This document shows, in pieces, positions 1 through 6,995 of a stretch of DNA of 31,651 bases; positions within the stretch are counted from its first letter, which is position 1, and each line of letters begins with the position of its first letter. Origin of the DNA: a virus; IMG/VR virus record IMGVR_UViG_3300047557_003679, positions 1-31,651 of that record; one strand, written 5' to 3'. Both the position numbers and the translations under genes were made by a program. The notes under the pieces are model-generated. The model saw only the letters and a program-made list of their open reading frames with translations, did no database searches and was not told the origin of the DNA.

Positions 1-1
1 G

Positions 2-1228
2 TTCAAGAACGGTGTTTTAAATATTGAAACGCGGCAGATTTCCCCGTTCAGCAGGGAGCTGTACATGACACAACAGCTTCCATATGATTACGATCCATTT
101 GCCACATGCGAACCAATCATTAAATGGTTGAAGGAAACACAGGAAAATAATTGGGGTCGCACCCAGGTTCTGAGGGCATGGCTTCGAGCTGTGCTGTTAA
201 GTCACTCTGAAATCCAAAAGTTTGTTGAGATTGTCGGCCCAGGTAAATCGGGTAAGTCCACCTACTCCAACCTGGCACATGCACTGGTGGGGGATGACAA
301 TGCCATGATCTCCTCGCTGGAGCATCTGGAGAAGAACCGGTTTGAAACCGCCAACCTCTACAAGAAAAAGCTTCTGCTCTTCAATGATGTGGAGCGGTAC
401 GGCGGATCGGTTTCTGTGCTCAAAGCAATTACCGGTCGTGACTTAATTCGTAATGAACGCAAGTTCCAAGCTGGGAGCCAGAAGCCGTTTAAGTTCAATG
501 GCCTGGTCATGATCACGGCTAACGAACCTATTCAAACAACTGACCCAACTTCTGGTCTTGCCCGTCGTCGTCTAACCATTCCTTTTGATAAACCGTTTAC
601 TGGCACCAGTGCTGAGCAACGGACACTTATCGACATGGATGATAAAGGTCGTCCGTTCGGTGAGTTTGCTTCTCTGCTGCCAGGGCTTGTAAACTGGGTG
701 CTCGACATGAGCGAAGCGGAGATGCGGGAATACTTGATGGAAACAAATAAGAAGGTTGACTTTTTTGCCAAGCATCACCGTGAACAGATCCTTAAATCCA
801 ACCAGATTCTTGATTGGATGAGCCACTGTGTGGTATTTGATCCAGGTGTTTCAACTCCTGTGGGCCTGGCCAAAACAGGTGCAGGTGGTACAACGTATGT
901 GTACAACAACTGGGACAAGTGGCTCTATGCCAGCTACTGCGAATTCTCCCGTGGCAGCAATGGTAACATCCTTGGTCGCAGCCGTTTTGAATCCCTACTG
1001 ATGGACGTATGTATTCACCAGCTTGGGATCAACGTGTACAAAATGAACACCAACAGGGGGCTGCGTGTTAATAACCTTGCTCCTCGTGCATCCAACCCCA
1101 CCAAATACGAGAAGTATCCGTCAATCGTGGAAGTGGGTCTCAACAAAGAAGAGTGGCAACAATTTTACGGAGATGTTCTGACAAGGAAGACTAATGCAAA
1201 AATGGAAATAGTTGAAGAAGATTTTTGA
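2..1228 (+). CDS. DNA primase-helicase, D5-like SF3 helicase domain (5' partial)
   Basis: The reading frame is open to the left edge, and the residues before the ATG at 65 (FKNGVLNIETRQISPFSREL) match the segment that precedes the helicase in phage D5-like primases. The ATG at 65 is therefore internal and the true start lies outside the window. Superfamily 3 helicase motifs are visible: Walker A GPGKSGKST at nt 236-262, Walker B LLLFNDVE at nt 371-394, a sensor-type MITANE near nt 510-527, and an arginine-rich LARRRLTIPF that may supply the arginine finger. Family knowledge: these proteins unwind DNA at the phage replication fork, and a primase domain usually sits upstream of what is seen here. 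The stop overlaps the speD start by four bases, so the two are probably translationally coupled. Only the helicase half can be judged. Confidence 0.9.
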   Translation, partial: FKNGVLNIETRQISPFSRELYMTQQLPYDYDPFATCEPIIKWLKETQENNWGRTQVLRAWLRAVLLSHSEIQKFVEIVGPGKSGKSTYSNLAHALVGDDNAMISSLEHLEKNRFETANLYKKKLLLFNDVERYGGSVSVLKAITGRDLIRNERKFQAGSQKPFKFNGLVMITANEPIQTTDPTSGLARRRLTIPFDKPFTGTSAEQRTLIDMDDKGRPFGEFASLLPGLVNWVLDMSEAEMREYLMETNKKVDFFAKHHREQILKSNQILDWMSHCVVFDPGVSTPVGLAKTGAGGTTYVYNNWDKWLYASYCEFSRGSNGNILGRSRFESLLMDVCIHQLGINVYKMNTNRGLRVNNLAPRASNPTKYEKYPSIVEVGLNKEEWQQFYGDVLTRKTNAKMEIVEEDF

Positions 1229-1578
1229 GCAACGGACGCCATTTAATTCTGGATCTCTATGACTGCGATAAGCAGTTATTGGATGATTACCAGGGCCTTC
1301 AGTCCCTGATGGAGACTGCACTGCAGATGTCCAATGCCACGATCCTTCGTATATTTGGGGAAAGATTTCAGCCGCAAGGCGTAACACTTCTTGCTCTGCT
1401 GGCTGAATCCCACTGTTCTATCCATACATGGCCTGAGCTTGGTTATGCAGCTATCGATCTGTATACCTGTGGAGATACAACTAATTCTCATAAAGCTGCA
1501 GAGTTCCTCACAAAAAAATTAAAAGCGCAGATCAGTGAAGAGAAGGAGTTAATTAGATCGGTTACGCCTAGTAAATAG
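1225..1578 (+). CDS. speD: S-adenosylmethionine decarboxylase proenzyme (SpeD)
   Basis: This 117-residue protein has the length and motifs of bacterial SpeD. It opens with GRHLILDLYDC and contains LAESHCSIHTWPELGYAAID followed by TCGD. In the family the proenzyme cuts itself before a serine, giving a pyruvoyl cofactor. Here the site is between Glu61 and Ser62, and the catalytic His67 and Cys82 are present. It makes decarboxylated S-adenosylmethionine, the aminopropyl donor for spermidine. I place the start at the TTG at 1225, because it overlaps the primase-helicase stop (TTGA), has AAGAAG just upstream, and gives the normal family N-terminus. No ATG lies close by. speD is a known auxiliary metabolic gene of marine cyanophages. 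Here it sits directly behind a replication gene, which suggests polyamine supply for DNA synthesis or packaging (inference). Confidence 0.95.
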   Translation: MSNGRHLILDLYDCDKQLLDDYQGLQSLMETALQMSNATILRIFGERFQPQGVTLLALLAESHCSIHTWPELGYAAIDLYTCGDTTNSHKAAEFLTKKLKAQISEEKELIRSVTPSK

Positions 1579-1607
1579 GTATAGTAATTTCAGTCAATTA
1601 AACGGTA

Positions 1608-2852
1608 ATGACTGAAAACAAACCTAAACTTTTGTGGATTGGGGACATTGTCGCCATGACGGGTTTTGCCCGTGTCACAGAAAACGTACTCAGTCGTCTG
1701 AAAGATAAGTACGAAATCCATGTCCTGGGTTGCAACTGGCATGGTGACTACACTCCGCTCCAGGAGGAGTATCGGATGTACCCAGCATCCAATCGATTCC
1801 AGCAGGCACCTTTTGGTGAAGATCGTATTCGTGAAGTAGTTGAGCGCGTACAACCAGATGTCGTCTTCACAATTAATGACAGCTGGATTATCAATGAACA
1901 GTGGCGCCGTATTGCTGATCTCCGTGATCCGCTCGGTTTTAAATTCGTGGGTTACTACCCCATGGATTCCTATGAGTGGTATGCAGCACTCGTAGATACT
2001 CTTAATGAATGGGATGCAGCTGTTTGCTACACGGAATTTGGTGCACAAGAAACTATTAATGCAGGTGCCACCAAGCCCATCACTGTCATCCCCCATGGTG
2101 TAACACGCGGTCAGTTCTATCCCAAGGACAAGCTGGAAGCACGTAAGGAACTGGGTCTGAATCCAGATGATTTCATTGTTTTCAATGGCAACCGCAACCA
2201 GTTCCGTAAACGTATCGACATCACCGTCAGTGCATTTGCCAAGTTTGCAGTCGGTCGTCCCAATGCAAAACTGTATTTGCACATGGGTCTTAAGGACCAG
2301 GGCTGGGACATCATGCCGTTGTTTGCACGTGAAATGATGCGGCAAGGTCTTGATCCCAACAACCGGATCATCATGACGACTCCCCATCCCCATCCCCCTT
2401 CGGTGCCGGTGGAGATGCTTAACACCATCTACAGCGCAGTCGATGTCGGCGTCAATACTTGCAAAGGTGAGGGATGGGGACTGGTCAACTTTGAGCATGC
2501 CGCCTGCCGCGTAGCACAAATCGTTCCAGACCATACGTCCTGTAAAGAAATCTTTGAGGGTGCAGGTCTCCTGATCCGCTCCCTCCATGCGGATGTGGAT
2601 ACCAACTTCGGTCGGATCATGCCGTGCCCAGACGACAACCATCTGGCTGAGCTTCTGGCAACGGTGTATGAGGATCGTGCGCTGCTCCAGAAGGTCGCTG
2701 ATGCCTGCTACGAGCGGGCAACGGAAGAGCGCTTTGACTGGGACACGGTAGCCGATCAGTTTGACGAGGTCTTCCAGGAGGTCATTGCACAGAAGGAAGA
2801 GGAACCAAAGATTGTCAAACCTAAGACAGGTAAGAAAAAGAAAAAAGCCTGA
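1608..2852 (+). CDS. GT-B family 4-type glycosyltransferase
   Basis: This 414-residue protein has the two-lobe layout of GT4 glycosyltransferases. An N-terminal Rossmann-like lobe (about 1-165, starting KLLWIGDIVAMTGFARVT) ends at IPHGV (161-165). A C-terminal lobe follows with FNGNRNQFRKRID (about 192-204) and the nucleotide-sugar loop KGEGWGLVNFEHAAC, whose Glu288 and Glu296 fit the E-x7-E motif. The last 11 residues are a lysine tail (KPKTGKKKKKA), unusual for the family and perhaps a nucleic-acid or membrane contact. Donor and acceptor cannot be read from sequence. It starts 30 bases after speD and ends at an intrinsic terminator, so it closes the first operon. Like the glycosyltransferases at 6976-8531 it may modify host or virion glycans (inference). 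Confidence 0.88.
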   Translation: MTENKPKLLWIGDIVAMTGFARVTENVLSRLKDKYEIHVLGCNWHGDYTPLQEEYRMYPASNRFQQAPFGEDRIREVVERVQPDVVFTINDSWIINEQWRRIADLRDPLGFKFVGYYPMDSYEWYAALVDTLNEWDAAVCYTEFGAQETINAGATKPITVIPHGVTRGQFYPKDKLEARKELGLNPDDFIVFNGNRNQFRKRIDITVSAFAKFAVGRPNAKLYLHMGLKDQGWDIMPLFAREMMRQGLDPNNRIIMTTPHPHPPSVPVEMLNTIYSAVDVGVNTCKGEGWGLVNFEHAACRVAQIVPDHTSCKEIFEGAGLLIRSLHADVDTNFGRIMPCPDDNHLAELLATVYEDRALLQKVADACYERATEERFDWDTVADQFDEVFQEVIAQKEEEPKIVKPKTGKKKKKA

Positions 2853-2858
2853 CCCTTC

Positions 2859-2879
2859 GCCCCCAACCGGGGGCTTTTT
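2859..2879 (+). terminator. Rho-independent terminator after the glycosyltransferase
   Basis: A perfect 6-bp GC stem (GCCCCC at 2859-2864 pairing with GGGGGC at 2869-2874) with an AACC loop is followed by TTTTT. It lies 6 bases after the glycosyltransferase stop codon and closes the first plus-strand operon. Confidence 0.9.
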
Positions 2880-2925
2880 CGTGCCGCATGAATCTCATGC
2901 TGAGACGCAAGTTGGATGGATGCGG

Positions 2926-3159
2926 TGCAGAGAAACAGAGAATAACCCCTTTTCCTTCCCCCCTAAAGAAAAATGACACTTTGGGATAGGGGTGTAATGC
3001 TTTCTGAGAATTTATATTTAAGGTATAAATGTTTGTTAGATTGTTTATGCGTAAGTGCGGTTGCTATTTATATATTCCTAGTTTTAATGACACTATTAAC
3101 CCAAAGTGTCATTTAACTGAGATAAAAGAAAAATTAACCTAATTCTCTGTTTTTCTGCA
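2926..3159. repeat. 234-bp imperfect palindrome filling the intergenic region
   Basis: The stretch 2880-3192 carries no convincing gene. It holds two nested inverted repeats with the same centre (3042/3043). The outer arms are 2926-2945 and 3140-3159 and match at 18 of 20 positions. The inner arms are 2971-2985 (AAATGACACTTTGGG) and 3100-3114 and are a perfect 15-bp match. The 25 bases between outer and inner arms are the same length on both sides, and further matches continue inward without any shift (GTGT.AT and CT..GAAT.TATA). AATGACACT also occurs as a direct copy at 3086-3094 and again at 3184-3192 just before the next start codon. It could be an origin, an operator array or a transcribed hairpin; the sequence alone does not decide. 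Confidence 0.8.
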
Positions 3160-3192
3160 CGCTGCTAGGCTGTTCTCAGTTTCAATGACACT

Positions 3193-3537
3193 GTGGCCCG
3201 CGACTCCATGCCACTGCCCTCCCTCTGGAGGCTCCATGAACTTTTCTCTCTATCGGACCAATACCCCTCTGGGTTGGCATGGAAGATTGCTAAGGCGGGC
3301 TACCAGAGGGGGGACCAGGCTGGCAGGCTGAACAAACGTACTGGTTACTACATGGTCGGGGTGGACAACAAGGTTTATCTCGCCCACCGGCTTGTGCAAT
3401 ACATGCGTACTGAAGAAGACTTAACTCGTTGCATCGTCCGACATTCAGCCGACAACACAGACAAAGACAATCGCAAGGAATTGATTGTCGTACGCAACAA
3501 GCCCGTTTACCTGCTGACTCCAGAGGATTTGAACTGA
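3193..3537 (+). CDS. HNH-associated conserved cyanophage protein
   Basis: This 114-residue protein contains AGRLNKRTGYYMVGVDNKVYLAHRLVQYM (about 43-71), the strand-rich segment that in HNH/AP2-type phage endonucleases comes before the catalytic His (YLAHR). RHSADNTDKDNRKEL then resembles the later part of an HNH domain. It has no zinc-binding cysteines, so activity is uncertain. The upstream in-frame stop is at 3166, and the start is either the GTG at 3193 or the ATG at 3208. I chose GTG because it abuts the last copy of the AATGACACT motif. A GGAGG at 3227-3231 serves an out-of-frame ATG and is ignored. Its stop overlaps the start of the next HNH protein (TGATG). The resemblance to cyanophage proteins is from memory. 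Confidence 0.7.
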   Translation: MARDSMPLPSLWRLHELFSLSDQYPSGLAWKIAKAGYQRGDQAGRLNKRTGYYMVGVDNKVYLAHRLVQYMRTEEDLTRCIVRHSADNTDKDNRKELIVVRNKPVYLLTPEDLN

Positions 3538-4199
3538 TGGCAAACCGTCACCAAAAACTTAAAGAAGCAGAGGTTGAATCTGGGTTCCGTTACCTGGCAG
3601 ACATTCAACACCTTTCGGATCACGTCCTTGAAAGCAATGGTTACTACAGGGGATTCGCTTGTCCCCATAACCATGTGATCAGAGATACGTCTCAGCACTG
3701 GTGTTATTTCTGTGTCAAAAAAATCCTGTCAAATGTCTGTGGCTTTGACATTAATTACATCCATACCGACTACAAAATCAAGTATCACAACCTCTGGCGC
3801 AAAATTAATATTCAAGACATGGACAATTGCTGGGAAATAAAAAATGATTCCGTTTATATTCCTAAGCGTGTTTGCTTACCCTCGTATCGTTCTTTTTACA
3901 GCAAACAAAAATCAGAAAATGTCACAATCCACAAAGCAATCTATCAATGTGCTTGGGGTGATATTGGTACTCATGTAGTAACACGCATATGCGGCAATCC
4001 GCTTTGTGCTAATCCTTTGCATCTTGTTTCCAGCTGGAATCGCCTTTTTCCTCCTGGCAACATCCATCCACTTATAACTGAATTTGAACCAGAAAAGCTA
4101 ATGCTTTACAGCAAACAAAAAGGCAATCCCATGATTATAGAAAAAACATTTAGAAGCACAATTGCAAATCCATTGGAACACAGAGAACCAGACGAGTAA
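3537..4199 (+). CDS. HNH (His-Me finger) endonuclease-like zinc protein
   Basis: The start at 3537 overlaps the previous stop (TGATG). The frame is open further upstream, but that part lies inside the previous gene and looks like shadow sequence. The 220-residue product has an N-terminal zinc cluster ACPHNHVIRDTSQHWCYFC (41-59). A second cluster, CGNPLCANPLHL (152-163), matches the zinc loop of His-Me finger homing endonucleases (C-x4-C-x-N-P-x-H-L). A candidate catalytic His is H132 in VTIHKAIYQCAWG. The family cuts or nicks DNA. In cyanophages I recall this protein as a widely conserved resident gene rather than a sporadic mobile one, so a role in DNA processing or host DNA breakdown is as likely as homing. 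Confidence 0.8.
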   Translation: MANRHQKLKEAEVESGFRYLADIQHLSDHVLESNGYYRGFACPHNHVIRDTSQHWCYFCVKKILSNVCGFDINYIHTDYKIKYHNLWRKINIQDMDNCWEIKNDSVYIPKRVCLPSYRSFYSKQKSENVTIHKAIYQCAWGDIGTHVVTRICGNPLCANPLHLVSSWNRLFPPGNIHPLITEFEPEKLMLYSKQKGNPMIIEKTFRSTIANPLEHREPDE

Positions 4200-4227
4200 A
4201 ATGTAAATAAGACAGCGCCCTACAATA

Positions 4228-4971
4228 ATGCGTATATCGCAATCACAAAGGCAACGCACAAAAGAAGATCCGCTAGTACTTGGTTCTTTTAATCAGCTGG
4301 CAATTCGCAGCTTAAAAGGAACACTTGGACCCAAAAACCAAGTCATTGGTCGCGCCGATACACGTTATACATCTAACGGTGGTTTTGGTGGGGGCGCATA
4401 CAATCACTGGTTCCAAGTAAATATTGAATCTCCTGGTTGGATTATTGTTGCCAAAGGAGGTCCCAGGCCCAAATACATTAATGTATCTACATATGATTTA
4501 AATTTAAATCCAATCCAGGGTCGTGCAATCTTTGACGCTGATAGCGTTACGCAAGAAACAGACGGAACTATTTATCATCCCTATGTTGGCCATGTTATGG
4601 GCCAGCAATCAGATTTGTATAATCAATTTTTTTCTAATCGTCTAGACAGAGGAGACGAAAGGTATTACACCCTAGAAACAGGTGCGTATTTAATATGCAT
4701 CTCCACTACTCGCAACGAACCCTTAGATTACGAAGTTGGAATTGTTGTTGAATTCCCAACAACAGGATTTGATATCTTAATGGAAGACTATAATTATTTG
4801 TTATACGAAGATGTTTTAGAAAGCTATGTAATTGCAGATACCACCGACGATTATGTCGAGTCCGATCGCCATTCACATTCTCTCTCTGATTGGGATGAAG
4901 CATGGCGCAGGGAACGACAAGAAGGTGTACCATTTCCTGACTACCTGGTACCGTTGACTACACAACCATGA
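4228..4971 (+). CDS. Conserved hypothetical beta-rich protein
   Basis: I do not recognise a named family. The 247-residue product has a basic start (RISQSQRQR), then glycine- and aromatic-rich beta-like sequence (FGGGAYNHWFQVNI, GWIIVAKGGPRPKYINVSTYDL). A segment RYYTLETGAYLICISTTRNEPLDYEVGIVV (about 148-177) resembles the strand pattern of pre-peptidase C-terminal (PPC) type beta sandwiches. The last 60 residues are acidic. There is no signal peptide or membrane segment. ATG 4228 follows AT-rich sequence (TACAATAATG) without a Shine-Dalgarno. Its stop overlaps the next start (ATGA). A similar protein next to an HNH pair occurs, as far as I remember, in other cyanophages. A virion or host-interaction role is a guess. 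Confidence 0.7.
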   Translation: MRISQSQRQRTKEDPLVLGSFNQLAIRSLKGTLGPKNQVIGRADTRYTSNGGFGGGAYNHWFQVNIESPGWIIVAKGGPRPKYINVSTYDLNLNPIQGRAIFDADSVTQETDGTIYHPYVGHVMGQQSDLYNQFFSNRLDRGDERYYTLETGAYLICISTTRNEPLDYEVGIVVEFPTTGFDILMEDYNYLLYEDVLESYVIADTTDDYVESDRHSHSLSDWDEAWRRERQEGVPFPDYLVPLTTQP

Positions 4972-5102
4972 TTCGTTTCTACAGCTGGTTAATCTGCAAA
5001 TTATTTAAACGTTGCGAAATAGAGTTGCCTTCAAAAACAAATTTTGAAATCTATTGTGAAGAAAATCCTTGGGCAAAAGAGTGTCGCATTTATGAAATCT
5101 GA
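4968..5102 (+). CDS. Small hypothetical protein, 44 residues
   Basis: An ATG that overlaps the previous stop (ATGA, 4968-4971) opens a 44-codon frame ending TGA at 5100-5102. The product begins MIRFYSWLICKLFKRC, a short amphipathic and aromatic stretch that could lie on the membrane, and ends CEENPWAKECRIYEI, with two cysteines eight residues apart. The tight overlap, balanced composition and the NPWA-EC-IY ending, which I recall from small cyanophage proteins, support it as real. Function unknown. Confidence 0.65.
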   Translation: MIRFYSWLICKLFKRCEIELPSKTNFEIYCEENPWAKECRIYEI

Positions 5103-5322
5103 TAATGAAAACCCGTTTGAAGCGACGGAAAAAGACTGGGAAGATTTCTTTTCAGACTGGGACATTCCTCAAGGTACGACTTATCCCGTGGATACGGACC
5201 CAGAATGGTTGTGTGTGGCTAGCCAGCATGGCCGTATCTCGCTCAAACCGTCAAGTGAACGATTGGTTGAATCGCCGCAAAAACAAACGAGCCCGCCACC
5301 TGGATACACATTTGACAGGTAA
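5092..5322 (+). CDS. Small acidic hypothetical protein
   Basis: The ATG at 5092 overlaps the previous gene by 11 bases. The frame is open farther upstream (to an alternative start at 5044), but that part lies within the preceding gene. The 76-residue product is acidic and aromatic at the front (NPFEATEKDWEDFFSDWDIP, then VDTDPEWLCVASQHGR). From about residue 46 it runs 95 bases over the next gene in another frame and turns Ser/Pro/Gln-rich, so the C-terminal third may be an accidental read-on. No family recognised. Confidence 0.55.
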   Translation: MKSDNENPFEATEKDWEDFFSDWDIPQGTTYPVDTDPEWLCVASQHGRISLKPSSERLVESPQKQTSPPPGYTFDR

Positions 5323-5536
5323 AGCGGGTAATATCTATCAGGCTTTGTCGGTTCGTGTTTTGCGTCAATGGATGGAATTGATTCCCCCTGGAGATTCAAT
5401 AACAATTAAATGCGAATCTGCAAAGCCCGAGAAACAATTTAAAACCTGGAAGAAATGGTTTGCAAAACATGAAGATTCTAGATGGGAAGTCCTAGAAGAA
5501 GAAAAAGGATTTTTCTTTTATAAACCCAGGGCCTAA
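5228..5536 (+). CDS. Hypothetical basic protein, 102 residues
   Basis: The frame is open from 5105, but the first 41 codons lie over the previous gene and look like shadow, so I place the start at the ATG at 5228. The product begins MAVSRSNRQVNDWLNRRKNK and continues LTGKAGNIYQALSVRVLRQWMELIPPGDSITIKCESA and KTWKKWFAKHEDSRWEVLEEEKGFFFYKP. It is soluble, basic at the N-terminus, with a predicted helix then strands. No Shine-Dalgarno is visible, and translation may be coupled to the overlapping frame. Function unknown. Confidence 0.65.
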   Translation: MAVSRSNRQVNDWLNRRKNKRARHLDTHLTGKAGNIYQALSVRVLRQWMELIPPGDSITIKCESAKPEKQFKTWKKWFAKHEDSRWEVLEEEKGFFFYKPRA

Positions 5537-5559
5537 AATAAAAGAAACGGGATTTGTTT

Positions 5560-5724
5560 ATGGACAAACTTAATCACTATTTTGAAATTGCACTGGCTCT
5601 TCACGCGCTGTGCTCGCTGATTGCGGCCACAACTAAAACGCCAAAGGACGATAATCTGGTCGGCAAACTGTACAAATTAATTGAAATTGGTGGCCTCGTG
5701 ATTGGTCGTGCCAAAATGCGCTGA
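5560..5724 (+). CDS. Small hypothetical protein, 54 residues
   Basis: ATG 5560 to TGA 5722-5724. The product is largely helical (NHYFEIALALHALCSLIAAT, then TPKDDNLVGKLYKLIEIGG) with one amphipathic or weakly hydrophobic helix at 7-24 and a basic end. Composition and a frame with no other candidate gene support it. It is the last gene of the first plus-strand block, and its stop directly abuts the stop of the convergent gene at 5725 with no room for a terminator. No function is known to me. Confidence 0.6.
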   Translation: MDKLNHYFEIALALHALCSLIAATTKTPKDDNLVGKLYKLIEIGGLVIGRAKMR

Positions 5725-5907
5725 TCAATCAGGTAACGCCTGAAACCACCACACTGTTCCGCCCTGCTCCTCTACCCATTTACGCGTGACGTAAGCCTCG
5801 TCCTTGGTTAACGTCACGCATTTCTTTTCTTCGCCAATTTCCCAGCACATATTCACGCGTATCTGGGGATCTCTTTTCTTTTTCACTTGCTTACAAGAAT
5901 TGCCCAA
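5725..5907 (-). CDS. Small hypothetical protein, 60 residues
   Basis: The 60-residue product is MGNSCKQVKKKRDPQIRVNM followed by CWEIGEEKKC, then an acidic helix and GGTVWWFQALPD. Two cysteines nine residues apart and a C-terminal WW pair are the visible features. The start at 5907 overlaps the end of the lysin gene by 25 bases; an internal Met at residue 20 is possible but would drop the RDPQIRVN segment, which looks conserved. It is the last gene of the minus-strand lysis and surface block. Function unknown. Confidence 0.6.
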   Translation of the reverse strand: MGNSCKQVKKKRDPQIRVNMCWEIGEEKKCVTLTKDEAYVTRKWVEEQGGTVWWFQALPD

Positions 5908-6995
5908 CCAGTGTTTGGCCCGTCACATTCCCAACGACGTAACCAATTTTTCTTGCTGTATTTAACTCCCTTTCCTTCGCTTGCTTTGTTACTGATATAG
6001 CCGCCATCAACCATATCTGCTTCGCCGTTGGGATCATTAAATACAAAAGAATCTTTTGTAAATCCAACGCAACAAGTCCAATGGCCGCCACCTGTAGGTC
6101 TGGTTATCGGTCCTTGATGTAACCATCCAACAGCAACCGGCCTGTTGTTACGAATTTCATTTTCTAGCAACGCAGCATTACCATTGGTAATAAACCTGGC
6201 ATTAAGTCCCAGGGATCTTAAAGCTGCGAGATGAGAATCTTTGTTGATTGTATCTCCATATTTTGCCCTGATTTTATTGTACTCATCGTCAGACTTAACC
6301 TTGCCGTAATATTCAGCAATCATGGCGCAAGTACTAGAAAAACATTCTCTGTACCCAGTGCCAGTCGTATTATCAAGCTGGTATTCGTAAGGAACATTTA
6401 ATATTTTTTCACTGATAACAACGCTTTGATTCTCGCCGGGTGTTTCTAGCTTTCGATCCATAATCTGAATTAGTTTCGTTGCATAACCTGGATCTGTTGC
6501 ATATCCTTCTTGGACCAATAAACGCGCACATTCATTTCTACTGGTTGCCCTGTTTACACCTTTGTAATTTTTAAAGTCTTTGTACCAACGATCTACTAAA
6601 TAACAAACACAGGTATATAAATCAGGGAAATCTAAAAACCCAGCCTTAATCGTGATCCATTGTCCATTAATAAACTCTTGCGTATTAACCTGAGTCCCGC
6701 TTCCTTTTAACCCAAAGAAATTATTCTTGCCAGATACATGCTCTCCCCAGCCAGATTCAAGTGCCCACTGAGCAGCTACAACTTCACTAAATTTTGCTCC
6801 AGCTTGTTTTGCAGCTGCAATAACGCCGTCCCAATTGTTCTCGTATTTAATAACCGGCTTTACTTCATTCCTATAGCGACGAGCAAATCCATCTCGCTGT
6901 TCTGGCGTCAAAGTGCCATCCAACCATTCCCAAGCAGTTACTTGGTGCTGTAATCGCTTGTCATATATTACTGCATTATTTAGATTGATTGACAT
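5883..6995 (-). CDS. Two-domain lysin: glucosaminidase plus C39-like peptidase
   Basis: The product (370 residues from the ATG at 6995) joins two peptidoglycan-active domains. Residues about 50-185 resemble FlgJ/glucosaminidase domains: VVAAQWALESGWGEH with the likely catalytic Glu80, then NNFFGLKG. Residues about 198-365 resemble peptidase C39-like (C39_2) domains: VPYEYQLDN, GYRECFSSTCAMIAEYYG with likely nucleophile Cys218, GGGHW with His305, and NDPNGE with Asp321. It would cut both glycan strands and peptide links. An in-frame ATG at 7040 exists, but it lies deep in the upstream gene. The start at 6995 overlaps that gene by only 20 bases and matches the usual N-terminus. No signal peptide is visible, so release would need a holin that I cannot identify. 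A virion-borne role is also possible, since it is encoded with the fibres. Confidence 0.85.
   Translation of the reverse strand: MSINLNNAVIYDKRLQHQVTAWEWLDGTLTPEQRDGFARRYRNEVKPVIKYENNWDGVIAAAKQAGAKFSEVVAAQWALESGWGEHVSGKNNFFGLKGSGTQVNTQEFINGQWITIKAGFLDFPDLYTCVCYLVDRWYKDFKNYKGVNRATSRNECARLLVQEGYATDPGYATKLIQIMDRKLETPGENQSVVISEKILNVPYEYQLDNTTGTGYRECFSSTCAMIAEYYGKVKSDDEYNKIRAKYGDTINKDSHLAALRSLGLNARFITNGNAALLENEIRNNRPVAVGWLHQGPITRPTGGGHWTCCVGFTKDSFVFNDPNGEADMVDGGYISNKASEGKGVKYSKKNWLRRWECDGPNTGWAILVSK

Noticed and set aside
1590-2642. 350-codon frame opposite the first glycosyltransferase
   Set aside because: The plus-strand protein has intact GT-B motifs. The antisense product is Cys/His-rich without pattern and is explained by codon bias.
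3236-3331. 31-codon frame with GGAGG at 3227-3231
   Set aside because: It is out of frame with the HNH-associated protein, Arg/Gly-rich, and has no similarity to anything I know. The Shine-Dalgarno match seems to be chance.
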